A stretch of DNA of 64,000 bases, taken from assembly GCF_026626335.1 (NCBI RefSeq), contig NZ_JAPNTZ010000009.1:62001-126000 (forward strand), written 5' to 3'. The notes beneath the pieces were generated by a model. It searched no databases, was not told where the DNA came from, and was given only the letters and a program-made list of their open reading frames with translations. Positions 17,650 to 26,006 of this stretch are shown in pieces. Position 1 is the stretch's first letter, and every line of letters begins with the position of its first letter. This stretch comes from Paractinoplanes pyxinae (GTDB lineage Bacteria > Actinomycetota > Actinomycetes > Mycobacteriales > Micromonosporaceae). Made by a program: the position numbers and the translations under genes.

Positions 17650-17707
17650 TCGAACATTCATCGGGCCGTGGCAGCGACTTCCCCTGGGACCCCGCGTTAA
17701 ACGCCAC

Positions 17708-18148
17708 ATGGACGTGTTTTCCCGTACGTTCCTCCCCGCTGCCGCCGAGGCCGGTGTCGCCATCCCGACCGTCAGCCGGCACCTGCCCGTCGTGCGCCGC
17801 TGCGTCGAGTCCGACGAGACCACCGTGCTGGTCGGCCGCTGCCTGCGCCCGGAGGCCCCGCTGGCCGGCGAGTTCATGCTGGTGCTGACGCACCGGCGGC
17901 TCGTGGTGACCCAGGAGACGAAGGTGCTGCACCGCCTGCGGCTGCACCTGAACGCCAACCTGCGCCACCTGAGCAACGTGACCTGGAGCCCGGCCGCGTC
18001 ACGCTCCGCCCTCGACATCGCGGCCACCGCGGTGGACGGGGTGCGCGAGCGGTTCCGGATGCGGCTGAGCAACCCGGACACGGTGTGGCACGCGGACGGG
18101 CTGCTCCGGCAGGTCTTCCACGGCAAGCAGCACGCGCTCGCCGCTTAG
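17708..18148 (+). CDS. Hypothetical protein
   Basis: This encodes 146 residues with no motif I recognise. It is rich in short beta strands (ETTVLVGRCLRP, EFMLVLTHRRLVVTQE) of the kind seen in PH-like or GRAM-like folds. The ATG at 17708 gives a natural N-terminus. It is soluble and likely cytoplasmic. Confidence 0.7.
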   Translation: MDVFSRTFLPAAAEAGVAIPTVSRHLPVVRRCVESDETTVLVGRCLRPEAPLAGEFMLVLTHRRLVVTQETKVLHRLRLHLNANLRHLSNVTWSPAASRSALDIAATAVDGVRERFRMRLSNPDTVWHADGLLRQVFHGKQHALAA

Positions 18149-18188
18149 CTGTTTGCCGGCGGAAGACTGGGATTTTGCCGGCGGACGA

Positions 18189-19061
18189 TCAACCGAGGAA
18201 GTCGACGATCGACGCGCGCAGGCCCGGCGCGTCGAGGCCGTGCGCCCGTGCGTGGTCGCGCCACGTGCCGTAACGACGAACCTCGGCGCGACCGACGCCC
18301 AGGTGCAGCGCGCGGTGCGGCAGCCCTTCCAGGGCCGCGCTGACCGCGGCGGCTGAGGTCCCGGCCAGGTACGGCTCGACCAGGATCACCTCGCCCTCGG
18401 TGAGCGCCCGCAGGCCGTCGGCGTCGAGCGGGCGCGGCCGGTTCGTGTAGGCGACGGTCACGTCGAGCCCGGCCGTCGCCTCCAGCACCGGGTCGAGCAT
18501 CGGCCCGACCGCCACCACCAGCGGCCCGCCCCGGCGCAGCACGAGCAGCCGGCCCGCATCCGGGTAGGCGCGGTCGTTCTCCTGCAGGCCCAGGCGTACG
18601 TAGACCCGGTCGTCATGCCGGGCTGCCTCCCGCAGCATCGGCGGCACCTCGTCGTGATGCCCTGGCACGTGGACGGTCCAGCCCTCGAGCGTGTCGAGCA
18701 GCGCGACGTCGCCCGGCGACTGGTGCGTGTAGCCCTCGGCCGAGGCGTCGTACGAGCCGCCGATGGTCACCACCACCGCGCCCGCATCCTGGTGCCCCAG
18801 GTCGAGTTTCAGCTGCTCGTAGGCCCGGTCGACGGCGAACGGCGCATACGAGTGCAGGTAGGGCCGCAGGCCGGTCAGTGCCAGCCCGCCGGCCACGCTC
18901 GCCATCAGTTGCTCGCGGATGCCCACGTTGAGCACCCGCTCGGGATGCCGGCGCCGGGCCGGCGCGAACGGTTCGGCCGAGATGTCGGCCAGCACCAGGG
19001 CCGTACGCGGGTCGTCGTCCAGCAGTTCGGTGGTCGTGGCGATGAAGGTCTCCCGCATCAT
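18189..19061 (-). CDS. Transketolase, C-terminal (pyrimidine-binding) subunit
   Basis: This is the second half of a split transketolase, equivalent to the Pyr and C-terminal domains. LNVGIREQLMASVAGGLA holds the glutamate that activates thiamine diphosphate, and SYAPFAVDRAYEQLKLDLG follows. At 290 residues it needs the partner encoded just upstream (19067-19750, 5 bp apart). Split transketolases act in the non-oxidative pentose phosphate pathway or in specialised sugar pathways. Confidence 0.9.
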   Translation of the reverse strand: MMRETFIATTTELLDDDPRTALVLADISAEPFAPARRRHPERVLNVGIREQLMASVAGGLALTGLRPYLHSYAPFAVDRAYEQLKLDLGHQDAGAVVVTIGGSYDASAEGYTHQSPGDVALLDTLEGWTVHVPGHHDEVPPMLREAARHDDRVYVRLGLQENDRAYPDAGRLLVLRRGGPLVVAVGPMLDPVLEATAGLDVTVAYTNRPRPLDADGLRALTEGEVILVEPYLAGTSAAAVSAALEGLPHRALHLGVGRAEVRRYGTWRDHARAHGLDAPGLRASIVDFLG

Positions 19062-19066
19062 GTCGC

Positions 19067-19750
19067 TCAGCTCCCCTTGCGTTCGACGGTGGCGACGATC
19101 AGGTTGGGCCGGTCGTGCCGCGGCTTCAGCACTCGTTCGAGGCGGTCGCGGTCGCGTCCACTGACGACTGACGTGTCCCAGCCGGGGAACCGGGCGGCGA
19201 TCCCGCCCGGCCAGCCGTGCGTCGACGACTGGTTGTCGATGACGATCGCCGTGATCGGCAGGTGGGTGGCGGCGGCGTACGCGATACCCTCATGGTTCGA
19301 ACCCTCGTCGAGCTCGGCGTCGCCCAAAAGCACGAAGGTCCGTGTACGCGTGAAGCCTTGCGCACGCAGGCCGAGCGCAACCCCGATGCTCAACCCGAGG
19401 CCGTGCCCGAGCGACCCGGTGCCGACCTCGACACCGGGGATGCGCACGCGATCCGGGTGATGACCGAGCGGGCTGTCCCATCCGCCCAGGTCATCAAGCC
19501 ACTCCTCGGGGAAGAAGCCCTTGGCGGCGAGGACCGCGTAGTAGGCGGCCGGCCCGTGCCCCTTGGAGAGCAGGAAGCGGTCGCGGTCGGGCGCGTCGAC
19601 GGTCTGCGGGCTGATCCGCAGGACTCGGTCGTAGAGCACCCAGAGCACGTCCAGCGTCGAGTAGGCGCTCGGCGTGTGCTTCTCGTCCCCGGTGATCCGG
19701 TGCAGCAGGGGGCCGAGCTTGTCGTCGGGTAACACTGCTGTCGTTGTCAT
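19067..19750 (-). CDS. Transketolase, N-terminal (TPP-binding) subunit
   Basis: This is the PP-binding half of a split transketolase. It has FLLSKGHGPAAYY, GTGSLGHGLGLSIG and the thiamine-diphosphate/Mg motif GDAELDEGSNHEG. The start is taken as the ATG at 19750; a start at 19765 would overlap the SoxR-type operator. It is transcribed away from soxR with 45 bp between the start codons, so the operator may serve both directions. Confidence 0.9.
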   Translation of the reverse strand: MTTTAVLPDDKLGPLLHRITGDEKHTPSAYSTLDVLWVLYDRVLRISPQTVDAPDRDRFLLSKGHGPAAYYAVLAAKGFFPEEWLDDLGGWDSPLGHHPDRVRIPGVEVGTGSLGHGLGLSIGVALGLRAQGFTRTRTFVLLGDAELDEGSNHEGIAYAAATHLPITAIVIDNQSSTHGWPGGIAARFPGWDTSVVSGRDRDRLERVLKPRHDRPNLIVATVERKGS

Positions 19751-19766
19751 GGAGATAGGCTGCAAC

Positions 19767-19782
19767 TTGAAGTGAACTTCAA
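19767..19782 (+). promoter_or_regulatory. SoxR-type operator between transketolase and soxR
   Basis: The sequence TTGAAGTGAACTTCAA is a near-perfect palindrome and resembles known SoxR boxes. It lies 17 bp from the transketolase start and 14 bp from the soxR start. Its location suggests that soxR regulates itself, the transketolase, or both. Confidence 0.6.
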
Positions 19783-19795
19783 CTCAAGGGGCACC

Positions 19796-20242
19796 ATGGA
19801 GACGCTCACCATAGGTGACTTCGCCGCCCGCAGCGGGGTGGCGCCGTCGGCCTTGCGCTACTACGAGCGCGAGGGCCTGATCCACTCCACCCGCACTTCG
19901 GGCAACCAGCGCCGGTACGAGCGGACCGAACTGCGGCGGGTCGCCTTCATCCGGATCGCCCAGCAGGTCGGGGTGTCGCTCGACGAGATCCGGGCCGCCC
20001 TGGCCGAACTGCCCGAGAACCGTACGCCCACCCGGGCCGACTGGGCGCGGCTGTCCGACCGCTGGCGGCACCGCCTGGAAGAGAAGATCGCCCTCATGCA
20101 GCGCCTGCGCGACGACCTGTCCGGCTGCATCGGCTGCGGCTGCCTCTCCCTGCACCGCTGCAAGCTGATCAACCCGGGCGACGCCCTGGCCGGCGAGGGC
20201 CCCGGCGCCCGAATCCTCCTCAACCCGCCGTCCGGAACGTGA
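19796..20242 (+). CDS. soxR: Redox-sensitive transcriptional activator SoxR
   Basis: This MerR-family regulator (148 residues) has an N-terminal winged helix (TIGDFAARSGVAPSALRYYEREGLI), a dimerisation helix, and the [2Fe-2S]-binding cysteine cluster CIGCGCLSLHRC near residues 119-130. In actinobacteria SoxR usually senses redox-active metabolites. The divergent split transketolase, rather than soxS, is the apparent neighbour target. Confidence 0.94.
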   Translation: METLTIGDFAARSGVAPSALRYYEREGLIHSTRTSGNQRRYERTELRRVAFIRIAQQVGVSLDEIRAALAELPENRTPTRADWARLSDRWRHRLEEKIALMQRLRDDLSGCIGCGCLSLHRCKLINPGDALAGEGPGARILLNPPSGT

Positions 20243-20288
20243 GCCGACGGATTACTTTTGGACTCCACGGCCCGTTAAGGAGGCCTGG

Positions 20289-20996
20289 ATGGCCAGCTGG
20301 ATTCTGGTGCCCTGCCTGGTGAAGTTGCGCTCCGAGTTCAACGCGATCGCGCCCGACCGCGACAAGTCCAGTGACGGCTCGATCGGCGACACGGCCCACC
20401 AGGGCAGCCAGTCCGATCACAACCCCGACGAGACCGGCAACGTCCCGATCCGCGACGCCGACCGGGTCAACGAGGTGCACGCCATCGACGTCGACGTCAA
20501 CCTACGCGTGCCGGGCCTGTCGATGGAGAACGTGGTGCAGTTCCTGCTGGCCCGGTGCCGGTCGAGCGCCGAGAAGCGGCTGCGCTACATCATCTACAAC
20601 CGCCGGATCTGGTCGGCCAGCTCCGGCTGGCGCCAACGCACGTACACCGGCTCCAACGCGCATGACCACCACGCGCACTTCTCATCCTCGTACACGACTT
20701 CCCACGAAGCCTCGACGGCTTCCTGGCACCTGGAGGACGTACCCGTGGCCCTTACCGCCGACGACAAGAGGTGGATCGCCGCCGAGATCCGCGCCGCCGT
20801 GAAGGCCGAGATCAACGCCGCGCTGCGAGACGTGCCGACAGCCACCGAGAACGCCGACGCGATCTGGAAGAAGACCCGCAGCGACACCCGGCCGCCGTGG
20901 TCCGACACCGCCCGCAACCTGCTCGAGGCCAACATCACCGAAGCCGTGAAGGCCGGCGTGGCGATCGAGCGCTACCCCGCCAACCAAGGCAAATAG
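20289..20996 (+). CDS. Stand-alone endolysin-like M15-type peptidase outside the prophage
   Basis: The 235-residue protein has the zinc-peptidase pattern of M15/VanY-like enzymes: SDHNPDETGN, then EVHAIDVDV and HDHHAHFSS (His, Asp and His ligands). It is closely similar along its whole length to the prophage endolysin at 57077-57793, including the first 15 residues (MASWILVPCLVKLRS) and the AGGAGGCCT ribosome-binding region. No holin, tail or phage gene flanks it. It ends with ERYPANQGK where the prophage copy has ERFAANKGK. It may be a remnant of another prophage or a host-recruited lytic enzyme. Confidence 0.85.
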   Translation: MASWILVPCLVKLRSEFNAIAPDRDKSSDGSIGDTAHQGSQSDHNPDETGNVPIRDADRVNEVHAIDVDVNLRVPGLSMENVVQFLLARCRSSAEKRLRYIIYNRRIWSASSGWRQRTYTGSNAHDHHAHFSSSYTTSHEASTASWHLEDVPVALTADDKRWIAAEIRAAVKAEINAALRDVPTATENADAIWKKTRSDTRPPWSDTARNLLEANITEAVKAGVAIERYPANQGK

Positions 20997-21079
20997 TCCG
21001 CCTCCATCGGAAGTTGTAAGGCGGAGTTCCTGCCTGCGCCGGATGTGTCCGGTGCGGGGCGGGCGGCAGGCTCGGCAGC

Positions 21080-22231
21080 ATGAGGATGAAGAAGATCCCG
21101 CTGCTGATGGCGGCCGCGCTGGTGGTCGGGTTGGTGCCGGCGGCCGGGGCGCAGGCGACGGGGAAGCCGGGGAACGAGTGGGCCGGGATCGTCCGTGAGG
21201 CCGTGACGATCCCCATGGACGGCGGCTGGTCGGCCAAGGGTGAGTTCACCTATCCCCGGAGTGCCAGGGGCCGCTTGCCGGTGGTGGTGCTGCTGCACGG
21301 CAGCGGGCAGAACGACATGGATCAGACGCTGGCCCCGGGGGTGACCACGCTCAAGTCGGTCGCCCGGTCGGTGAGCCGGAGCGGCTTCGCCGTGCTGCGC
21401 TTCAACAAGCGTGGCGTGGTCGGCGTCGGGCCGAAGCTGAGCGACAACCCGGCCTTCCTCGACCCGGTCAAACCCTACGAGCAGACCGTACGGGACGCGG
21501 CCGCGGCGGTTCGCTTCGCCGGGGCGCAGAAGCGTGTGGACCCGGCCCGGGTCTTCCTGCTCGGCCACAGCGAGGGCACCCAGGTCGCCGGCAACCTGGT
21601 CGCCGATCCGCGGACGTACGGCATCCGCAAGCCCGCCGGAGTCGTGGCGATGGGCGTGGTTCACGGCACCCCGCGCCAGGTGATCTACTACCAGGCCGTG
21701 GGCCGTACGCTGGGACAGTTGCACGAGGAGTTCGACTTCGACGGGGACGGTCGCCTGACACCGGCCGAGGTGTCCGAGGGCCTGGCCGGCCGGCCCGCCG
21801 ACGAGGCGGCCCAGTTCCGGGCCGTCCTGATCGATGCCGACAAGGACGGCGTGGTGGCCATCGACGCCGAGGCCGAGCCGGTCATCCGCGCCGCCGTCGG
21901 CTTCGACCGGTTCCCGAACCTGCCCGGCATGCCCGAGCGATTCGCCAGGTACGTCACCGACATCGCCCGCTTCCCGACCCCGGCCCAGGCGCTTCCCCGG
22001 TTCGACGGCCCGGTGCTGCTGGTAAACGGCCAGACCGACACCCAGACCGTGGTCCGCGGCGCGATCGTCACGGACGCCGCGCTGGCCGCGGCCGGTCGCG
22101 ACCACACATTGATCACCTACCCGGGCATGAGTCACCTGATGAACGTCACCGCCGAATATCAGCCGGCGCCGGGCAACCCGGACCCGGCCGTGCTGCGCGA
22201 CATCACCGCATGGCTGTCCGCGCGACGCTGA
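21080..22231 (+). CDS. Secreted alpha/beta hydrolase with two EF-hand loops
   Basis: A signal peptide (residues 1-26, hydrophobic core LLMAAALVVGLVPAAGAQA) precedes an alpha/beta hydrolase with LLHGSGQNDMD, the nucleophile elbow LGHSEGTQ, and a C-terminal acid and histidine (GQTDTQTV, PGMSHLMN). Inserted in the lid region are two calcium-binding EF-hand loops, DFDGDGRLTPAE (near residue 219) and DADKDGVVAIDA (near residue 252). The enzyme is probably an extracellular esterase or dienelactone hydrolase-like protein whose lid binds Ca2+. Its stop overlaps the next start as TGATG. Confidence 0.88.
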   Translation: MRMKKIPLLMAAALVVGLVPAAGAQATGKPGNEWAGIVREAVTIPMDGGWSAKGEFTYPRSARGRLPVVVLLHGSGQNDMDQTLAPGVTTLKSVARSVSRSGFAVLRFNKRGVVGVGPKLSDNPAFLDPVKPYEQTVRDAAAAVRFAGAQKRVDPARVFLLGHSEGTQVAGNLVADPRTYGIRKPAGVVAMGVVHGTPRQVIYYQAVGRTLGQLHEEFDFDGDGRLTPAEVSEGLAGRPADEAAQFRAVLIDADKDGVVAIDAEAEPVIRAAVGFDRFPNLPGMPERFARYVTDIARFPTPAQALPRFDGPVLLVNGQTDTQTVVRGAIVTDAALAAAGRDHTLITYPGMSHLMNVTAEYQPAPGNPDPAVLRDITAWLSARR

Positions 22232-23376
22232 TGAAGGACGGCGCGGTGGCCCTGGCCGCCGTGCCGTTCACCGCGTTGCTGATCTGGCTCACCGCGCCGG
22301 ACACCGCGCCCGGTCCGGTCGTGCTGACCTTGGTGGGGGTCCAGACGCTGCTGATCTGCCTGCGACGGATCAGTCCGGTGTGGTGCGTGGCGCTGATGCT
22401 GCTGCTGCAGACCGGCATATCGGCTGCCGCCCCGGCCGGCACCGGGCTGCGCGGCCTGGGTCTGGCCGTCGCGGTCTTCACGTGCGGGACGCTGCTGACC
22501 ACACGTACGGCCATCACGATCGCGGTGATCACGGCGGTGGTCGAGATCGGCGGGTACGCGGTGCTCAGCCTGCCTCCGCCGCAGAACCCGGCGATGGAAC
22601 TGACCCGGCTCGCGGTCCATCTGGCACTGTCGGTGCTGCTCTACGTGGGCGCCGCGCTGCTCGGCGCGCACCTCACTATGCGGCGCCGCTACGCCGAGGT
22701 GGTCGCGGCCCGGGCCGCCGCCGACGCCGAGGCGCACCAGGCCCGGACCGAGGCGGTGCTGACCGCGGAACGGGCCCGCACCGCCCGCGACCTGCACGAC
22801 GTGGCGGCCCACCACCTCACCTCGCTGATCGTGCAGGCCACGCTGGTCGAGCGGCTGCTGGACCGCGATCCTGAGGCCGCCCGCAGGCACGCGGCCGCGG
22901 TGCGTGAGGAGGGCCGCAACACGCTGAACAACCTGCGGCAGATCGTCGGCGCGCTGCGGGACGACGGTACGGCCGACGCACACCTGCCGGACGGCAGCGG
23001 TGCGATGATCGACCGGCTCGTGTCCGGCGGCGAGGCCGAGCTCACCGTCGACGGCACGCCCGGCGTCGCCGACCCGGCCGTCGAGCTGGCGCTCTACCGG
23101 GTGGCCCAGGAGGCGCTGACCAACGCCCGCGATCATGCGCCCGGCGCACCGGTGACGGTCAAGCTGGCGTACGGGAAAACGGAGACCACAATGGAGATCC
23201 GCAACGGACCGGCGGTCGCGGGGACGACCCGGCGCGATCGGGGGCACCGCGGGTTCGGCCTGATCGGCATGCGGGAACGGGCCGCGCTGATCGGCGCCGA
23301 GCTGGAGGCCGGACCGACCGCCGAGGGCGGATGGCGCGTCCGGCTCACCGTTCCCCGGCCGGAGGACGAAGCGTGA
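22231..23376 (+). CDS. Sensor histidine kinase (HisKA_3 / NarL-family partner)
   Basis: The first 160 residues form about five or six membrane helices. These are followed by the dimerisation/phosphoacceptor segment TARDLHDVAAHHLTSL (phosphorylated His) and a HATPase domain (ALYRVAQEALTNARDHA, GHRGFGLIGMRERA). The ATG at 22231 overlaps the preceding stop as TGATG; an ATG at 22210 is also possible. It overlaps its response regulator by 4 bp and so forms a complete two-component pair. Confidence 0.92.
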   Translation: MKDGAVALAAVPFTALLIWLTAPDTAPGPVVLTLVGVQTLLICLRRISPVWCVALMLLLQTGISAAAPAGTGLRGLGLAVAVFTCGTLLTTRTAITIAVITAVVEIGGYAVLSLPPPQNPAMELTRLAVHLALSVLLYVGAALLGAHLTMRRRYAEVVAARAAADAEAHQARTEAVLTAERARTARDLHDVAAHHLTSLIVQATLVERLLDRDPEAARRHAAAVREEGRNTLNNLRQIVGALRDDGTADAHLPDGSGAMIDRLVSGGEAELTVDGTPGVADPAVELALYRVAQEALTNARDHAPGAPVTVKLAYGKTETTMEIRNGPAVAGTTRRDRGHRGFGLIGMRERAALIGAELEAGPTAEGGWRVRLTVPRPEDEA

Positions 23377-24032
23377 TCACCGTGCTGCTGGCCGACGACC
23401 AGCCGATGCTGCGGGCCGGCTTCCGCTCGCTGATCGAGCTGGCCGGCGACATCACCGTGGTCGGCGAGGCCGCCGACGGCCCCGAGGCGGTCCGGATGGC
23501 CCGCGTGCTCAAGCCCGACGTCGTCTGCATGGACGTCCGCATGCCCGGCGGCGACGGCCTGACCGCGACCCGGGACATCGTCACCGCGCTCGATCCGCCG
23601 CCCGCGGTGCTGGTGCTGACCACGTACGAGCTGGACGAGTACGTCTTCGGCGCGCTGGAGGCCGGCGCGAGCGGCTTCCTGCTCAAGGACGCCGACGTCG
23701 AGACGCTGCTCGACGCGATCCGCCGCCTCGCCGCCGGTCAGGGGATGGTCGACCAGGCAGTCACCCGTCGCGTGATCGTCGAGTTCGCCCGCCGCCGCCG
23801 GGCCGCAGCGCCCACCGAAACCGGAACGGACGTGCTCACCGCGCGCGAGGCGGAGATCGTCCGGCTGCTGGCCCACGGCCTGTCCAACGCCGAGATCGCG
23901 GCCGAACTGGTGGTCGAGGTCAGCACCGTGAAGAGCCACCTGAGCCGGGCCATGACCAAGATCGGCGCCCGCGACCGGGTGCAGACGGTGATCTGGGCCT
24001 ACCGCGCGGGCCTGCTCCCGCTGGAGCGCTGA
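23373..24032 (+). CDS. Response regulator, NarL/LuxR family
   Basis: This 219-residue protein has a receiver domain (LLADDQPMLRAGF; phospho-Asp in VVCMDVRMPGG; Lys in FLLKDADVE) and a LuxR-type helix-turn-helix (LTAREAEIVRLLAHGLSNAEIAAELVVEVSTVKSHLS). The GTG start overlaps the kinase stop. It is the last chromosomal gene before the prophage; its stop lies three bases from the attachment site. Confidence 0.95.
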   Translation: MITVLLADDQPMLRAGFRSLIELAGDITVVGEAADGPEAVRMARVLKPDVVCMDVRMPGGDGLTATRDIVTALDPPPAVLVLTTYELDEYVFGALEAGASGFLLKDADVETLLDAIRRLAAGQGMVDQAVTRRVIVEFARRRRAAAPTETGTDVLTAREAEIVRLLAHGLSNAEIAAELVVEVSTVKSHLSRAMTKIGARDRVQTVIWAYRAGLLPLER

Positions 24033-24034
24033 AA

Positions 24035-24061
24035 GCGGAGGGCGTGGGATTCGAACCCAGA
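24035..24061 (-). repeat. Left attachment site: displaced 3' end of a tRNA (probably tRNA-Ser)
   Basis: Read on the minus strand, the segment gives a T arm (TGGGTTCGAATCCCA) followed by an acceptor strand GCCCTCC and G, ending at 24035. The expected 5' half (acceptor start GGAGGGC, D arm, anticodon arm) is absent upstream, and the base that should pair next in the T stem does not. The match therefore stops in the T arm, as expected when an integrase crosses over in the tRNA 3' end. The integrase gene lies 60 bp away. Confidence 0.8.
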
Positions 24062-24120
24062 CAACACCCCTGGCCAGCGGAGACGGCCCCAGCGTGTGAC
24101 CACTGCAGACCCAAATTTGA

Positions 24121-25284
24121 TCACCCTTGAGCACTGTTCAGCACTGTTGGGACCCCCCACGTTCCCCCCACGTCCACCCCCACCGCCAGGGCGGCGCTGA
24201 TCGTCGCGACGATGCTGTCGTTCACCTCCGGCATCAGGTGCCCGTAGAGGTCTGAGGTGACCTTGATCGACGAGTGGCCGAGCATCCGCTGGACCGCCGT
24301 CAACGGGACACCCTTCGAGATCAGCAGCGCGGCGACCGTGTGTCGCAGGTCGTGCAGCCGCAGCCCGTCGAGGCCGGCGTCCTCGCGGATCCGTAGCCAG
24401 ATGCGCTGACGGAAGTTCCGCGTGACCGGCCGGCCGTCCGGCATGGTGAACAGCAGATCGTTGCGGCCCTTGCCGGCCAGTGCGGGCGCGAGCTCGAGCG
24501 CCAGCTCGGGCGTGAGCGCGACTGGGCGCCGGGAGAACTTGGTCTTCGGCGTCGTGTAGATGTATTCGCCGCCGCCCGCCTCGTACGCCGTCTGGAGCAC
24601 CTGAAGCGACCGGCCGAAAACGTCGACACGGCCGACCCGTAGCGCCAAAGCCTCCGAATAGCGCAGCCCGGTCGTGACCAGCAACATCACCAGCGGCCGC
24701 CAATACTCGTACTTCCCGGTGCACGCCGCGAGCAGCCTCCCAATCTCGGGCTGGGTCAGGAACATCATTTCGACGTGTTCCCTTGGTGGCATTGCCGTAC
24801 CGGAGGCCGGATTCGCGCCGATCATTTTTGCCGTTACCGCGGCGGACAAGATCTTATGTAGAACGCCGTGCACATTCCGTACGGTCTTTTCGGCCAGGGG
24901 TTTGCGGACTGGGCCTTCGGCCGGGTCAGGTATTCCCTGAACCAGCGTCCTGACGAAGTCCTGCACGACGATCGCATCGATCTGGTCGAGCTGATAGCGG
25001 CCGAGCTGCGGGAGGATGTGCGTCCGCAGCCTGGACCCCTCGCTGCGCCGCGCGCTGGGCTTCAGTGAGATCTCGTAGCCGGGCCAGAACGTGTCGGCGA
25101 ACTGATTCAGGGTGACTTTGCCGAGTTGCGGGTTGATGTAATTGCCGCGCGCCTTGTCGACCTTCAGGCCGTTCATCACGCTGGTGGCCACCGTCTTATT
25201 CGGCAGCCCTGACTTGATGGTTTTTTTCTTACCTGCGACTTCCTCGCGGATACGCCAGGAGTCGCCGTGCTTTTCAATCCACAT
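24121..25284 (-). CDS. int: Tyrosine-type phage integrase
   Basis: This 387-residue tyrosine recombinase has an N-terminal arm-binding/SAM-like region (KARGNYINPQLGKVTLNQFADTFW given in part) and a catalytic domain with Arg in TTGLRYSEAL, HDLRHTVAALL (His and Arg), LGHSSIKVT, and the Tyr in DLYGHLMPE. It integrates and excises the element at the tRNA site 60 bp downstream of its stop codon. Confidence 0.96.
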   Translation of the reverse strand: MWIEKHGDSWRIREEVAGKKKTIKSGLPNKTVATSVMNGLKVDKARGNYINPQLGKVTLNQFADTFWPGYEISLKPSARRSEGSRLRTHILPQLGRYQLDQIDAIVVQDFVRTLVQGIPDPAEGPVRKPLAEKTVRNVHGVLHKILSAAVTAKMIGANPASGTAMPPREHVEMMFLTQPEIGRLLAACTGKYEYWRPLVMLLVTTGLRYSEALALRVGRVDVFGRSLQVLQTAYEAGGGEYIYTTPKTKFSRRPVALTPELALELAPALAGKGRNDLLFTMPDGRPVTRNFRQRIWLRIREDAGLDGLRLHDLRHTVAALLISKGVPLTAVQRMLGHSSIKVTSDLYGHLMPEVNDSIVATISAALAVGVDVGGTWGVPTVLNSAQG

Positions 25285-25377
25285 TGGACATACGCCTCAG
25301 GGGTGAAGGGCGAATGGAGAGGAGGGAAGTCCGTGACGAGCGAGGGAAGTCACGCGCGAAGGTAAAGAAATGGGAGG

Positions 25378-25938
25378 TTAGGAAGAGCGTTTTTTGACGG
25401 CCTCTGCCGCCTGGCGCTCCAACTCCTGAAGTGAAGCGATCATGTTCACCGTCGGCGTGAGCGTCGAAATCAACACCTCGCGCTGGGCGGGAGAAGAGGC
25501 GCGGTACATGGCGATGATGCGCTGAAGCAGCGGGTCTAGATCACCCAGCGGGTTGGCGTCATCGTCCTGGCCTTCGATGAGGCCCGCCACTGCGAGGAGG
25601 GGCCGGGTCGGCTCGTCGGTGGCAGTCGCGATTCGCGTGATGAGTGTGGCCGAAGGGCGTTGCTTGCCCTTGCGCCAGTTGGAGATGGCGGTGTGGCTGA
25701 TGCCGGCCAGCTCGGCCAGTGCGCTGTCGTGCCGGATGTTGTGGCGGATCTTCAGCTCGTCGAGCTGGCGCAGGAAGGCCTCCTGCTGCGGCCAGTCACG
25801 TGTGGGCACGTGCACGACATTAGGTACCTGTGCACGTCCTGTCACTCGTGTGCGCGCACGCACATTGATAGGTGGCGATCCTTTCACGGGAGCGCGCCCC
25901 AAGTCGCGTCCTTCTCGCAGCGCAAACGTCGTGTGCAT
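25378..25938 (-). CDS. HTH transcriptional regulator (probable phage repressor)
   Basis: This is an XRE-type helix-turn-helix protein (SALAELAGISHTAISNWRKGKQRPS, in part, near residues 80-105) with a C-terminal helical part. The listed ATG gives 186 residues. A GTG at 25815 (VHVPTRDW) is a credible alternative, because the paired gene at 26006 begins similarly (LHVPEHD, EGF, RFDEL) and because operator 1 (25849-25864) would then lie about 35 bp upstream. It faces away from the second HTH gene, as in a lysis-lysogeny switch. Confidence 0.8.
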   Translation of the reverse strand: MHTTFALREGRDLGRAPVKGSPPINVRARTRVTGRAQVPNVVHVPTRDWPQQEAFLRQLDELKIRHNIRHDSALAELAGISHTAISNWRKGKQRPSATLITRIATATDEPTRPLLAVAGLIEGQDDDANPLGDLDPLLQRIIAMYRASSPAQREVLISTLTPTVNMIASLQELERQAAEAVKKRSS

Positions 25939-26006
25939 GGACGCACACTAGCAAAGTCAAACTTCTCCCGGAACCCGAGCTGCCTGCACTTGTGCGTGCG
26001 CGCACA
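25849..26006. promoter_or_regulatory. Three 16-bp operator-like palindromes of the switch region
   Basis: Sites are TGTGCGCGCACGCACA (25849-25864), TGTGCATGGACGCACA (25932-25947) and TGTGCGTGCGCGCACA (25991-26006). All fit TGTGC-N6-GCACA. Site 1 is the exact reverse complement of site 3. Site 2 covers the listed ATG of the leftward repressor and site 3 ends on the first base of the rightward HTH gene, so binding would block both promoters or translation starts. Confidence 0.75.

Noticed and set aside
16276..18126. 616-residue leftward open frame
   Set aside because: It lies opposite the thiolase gene, which has all catalytic residues; the leftward frame has none.
24035..24120. A complete tRNA gene
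   Set aside because: Only the T arm and acceptor 3' strand can be folded; no 5' acceptor strand GGAGGGC or anticodon arm is present.
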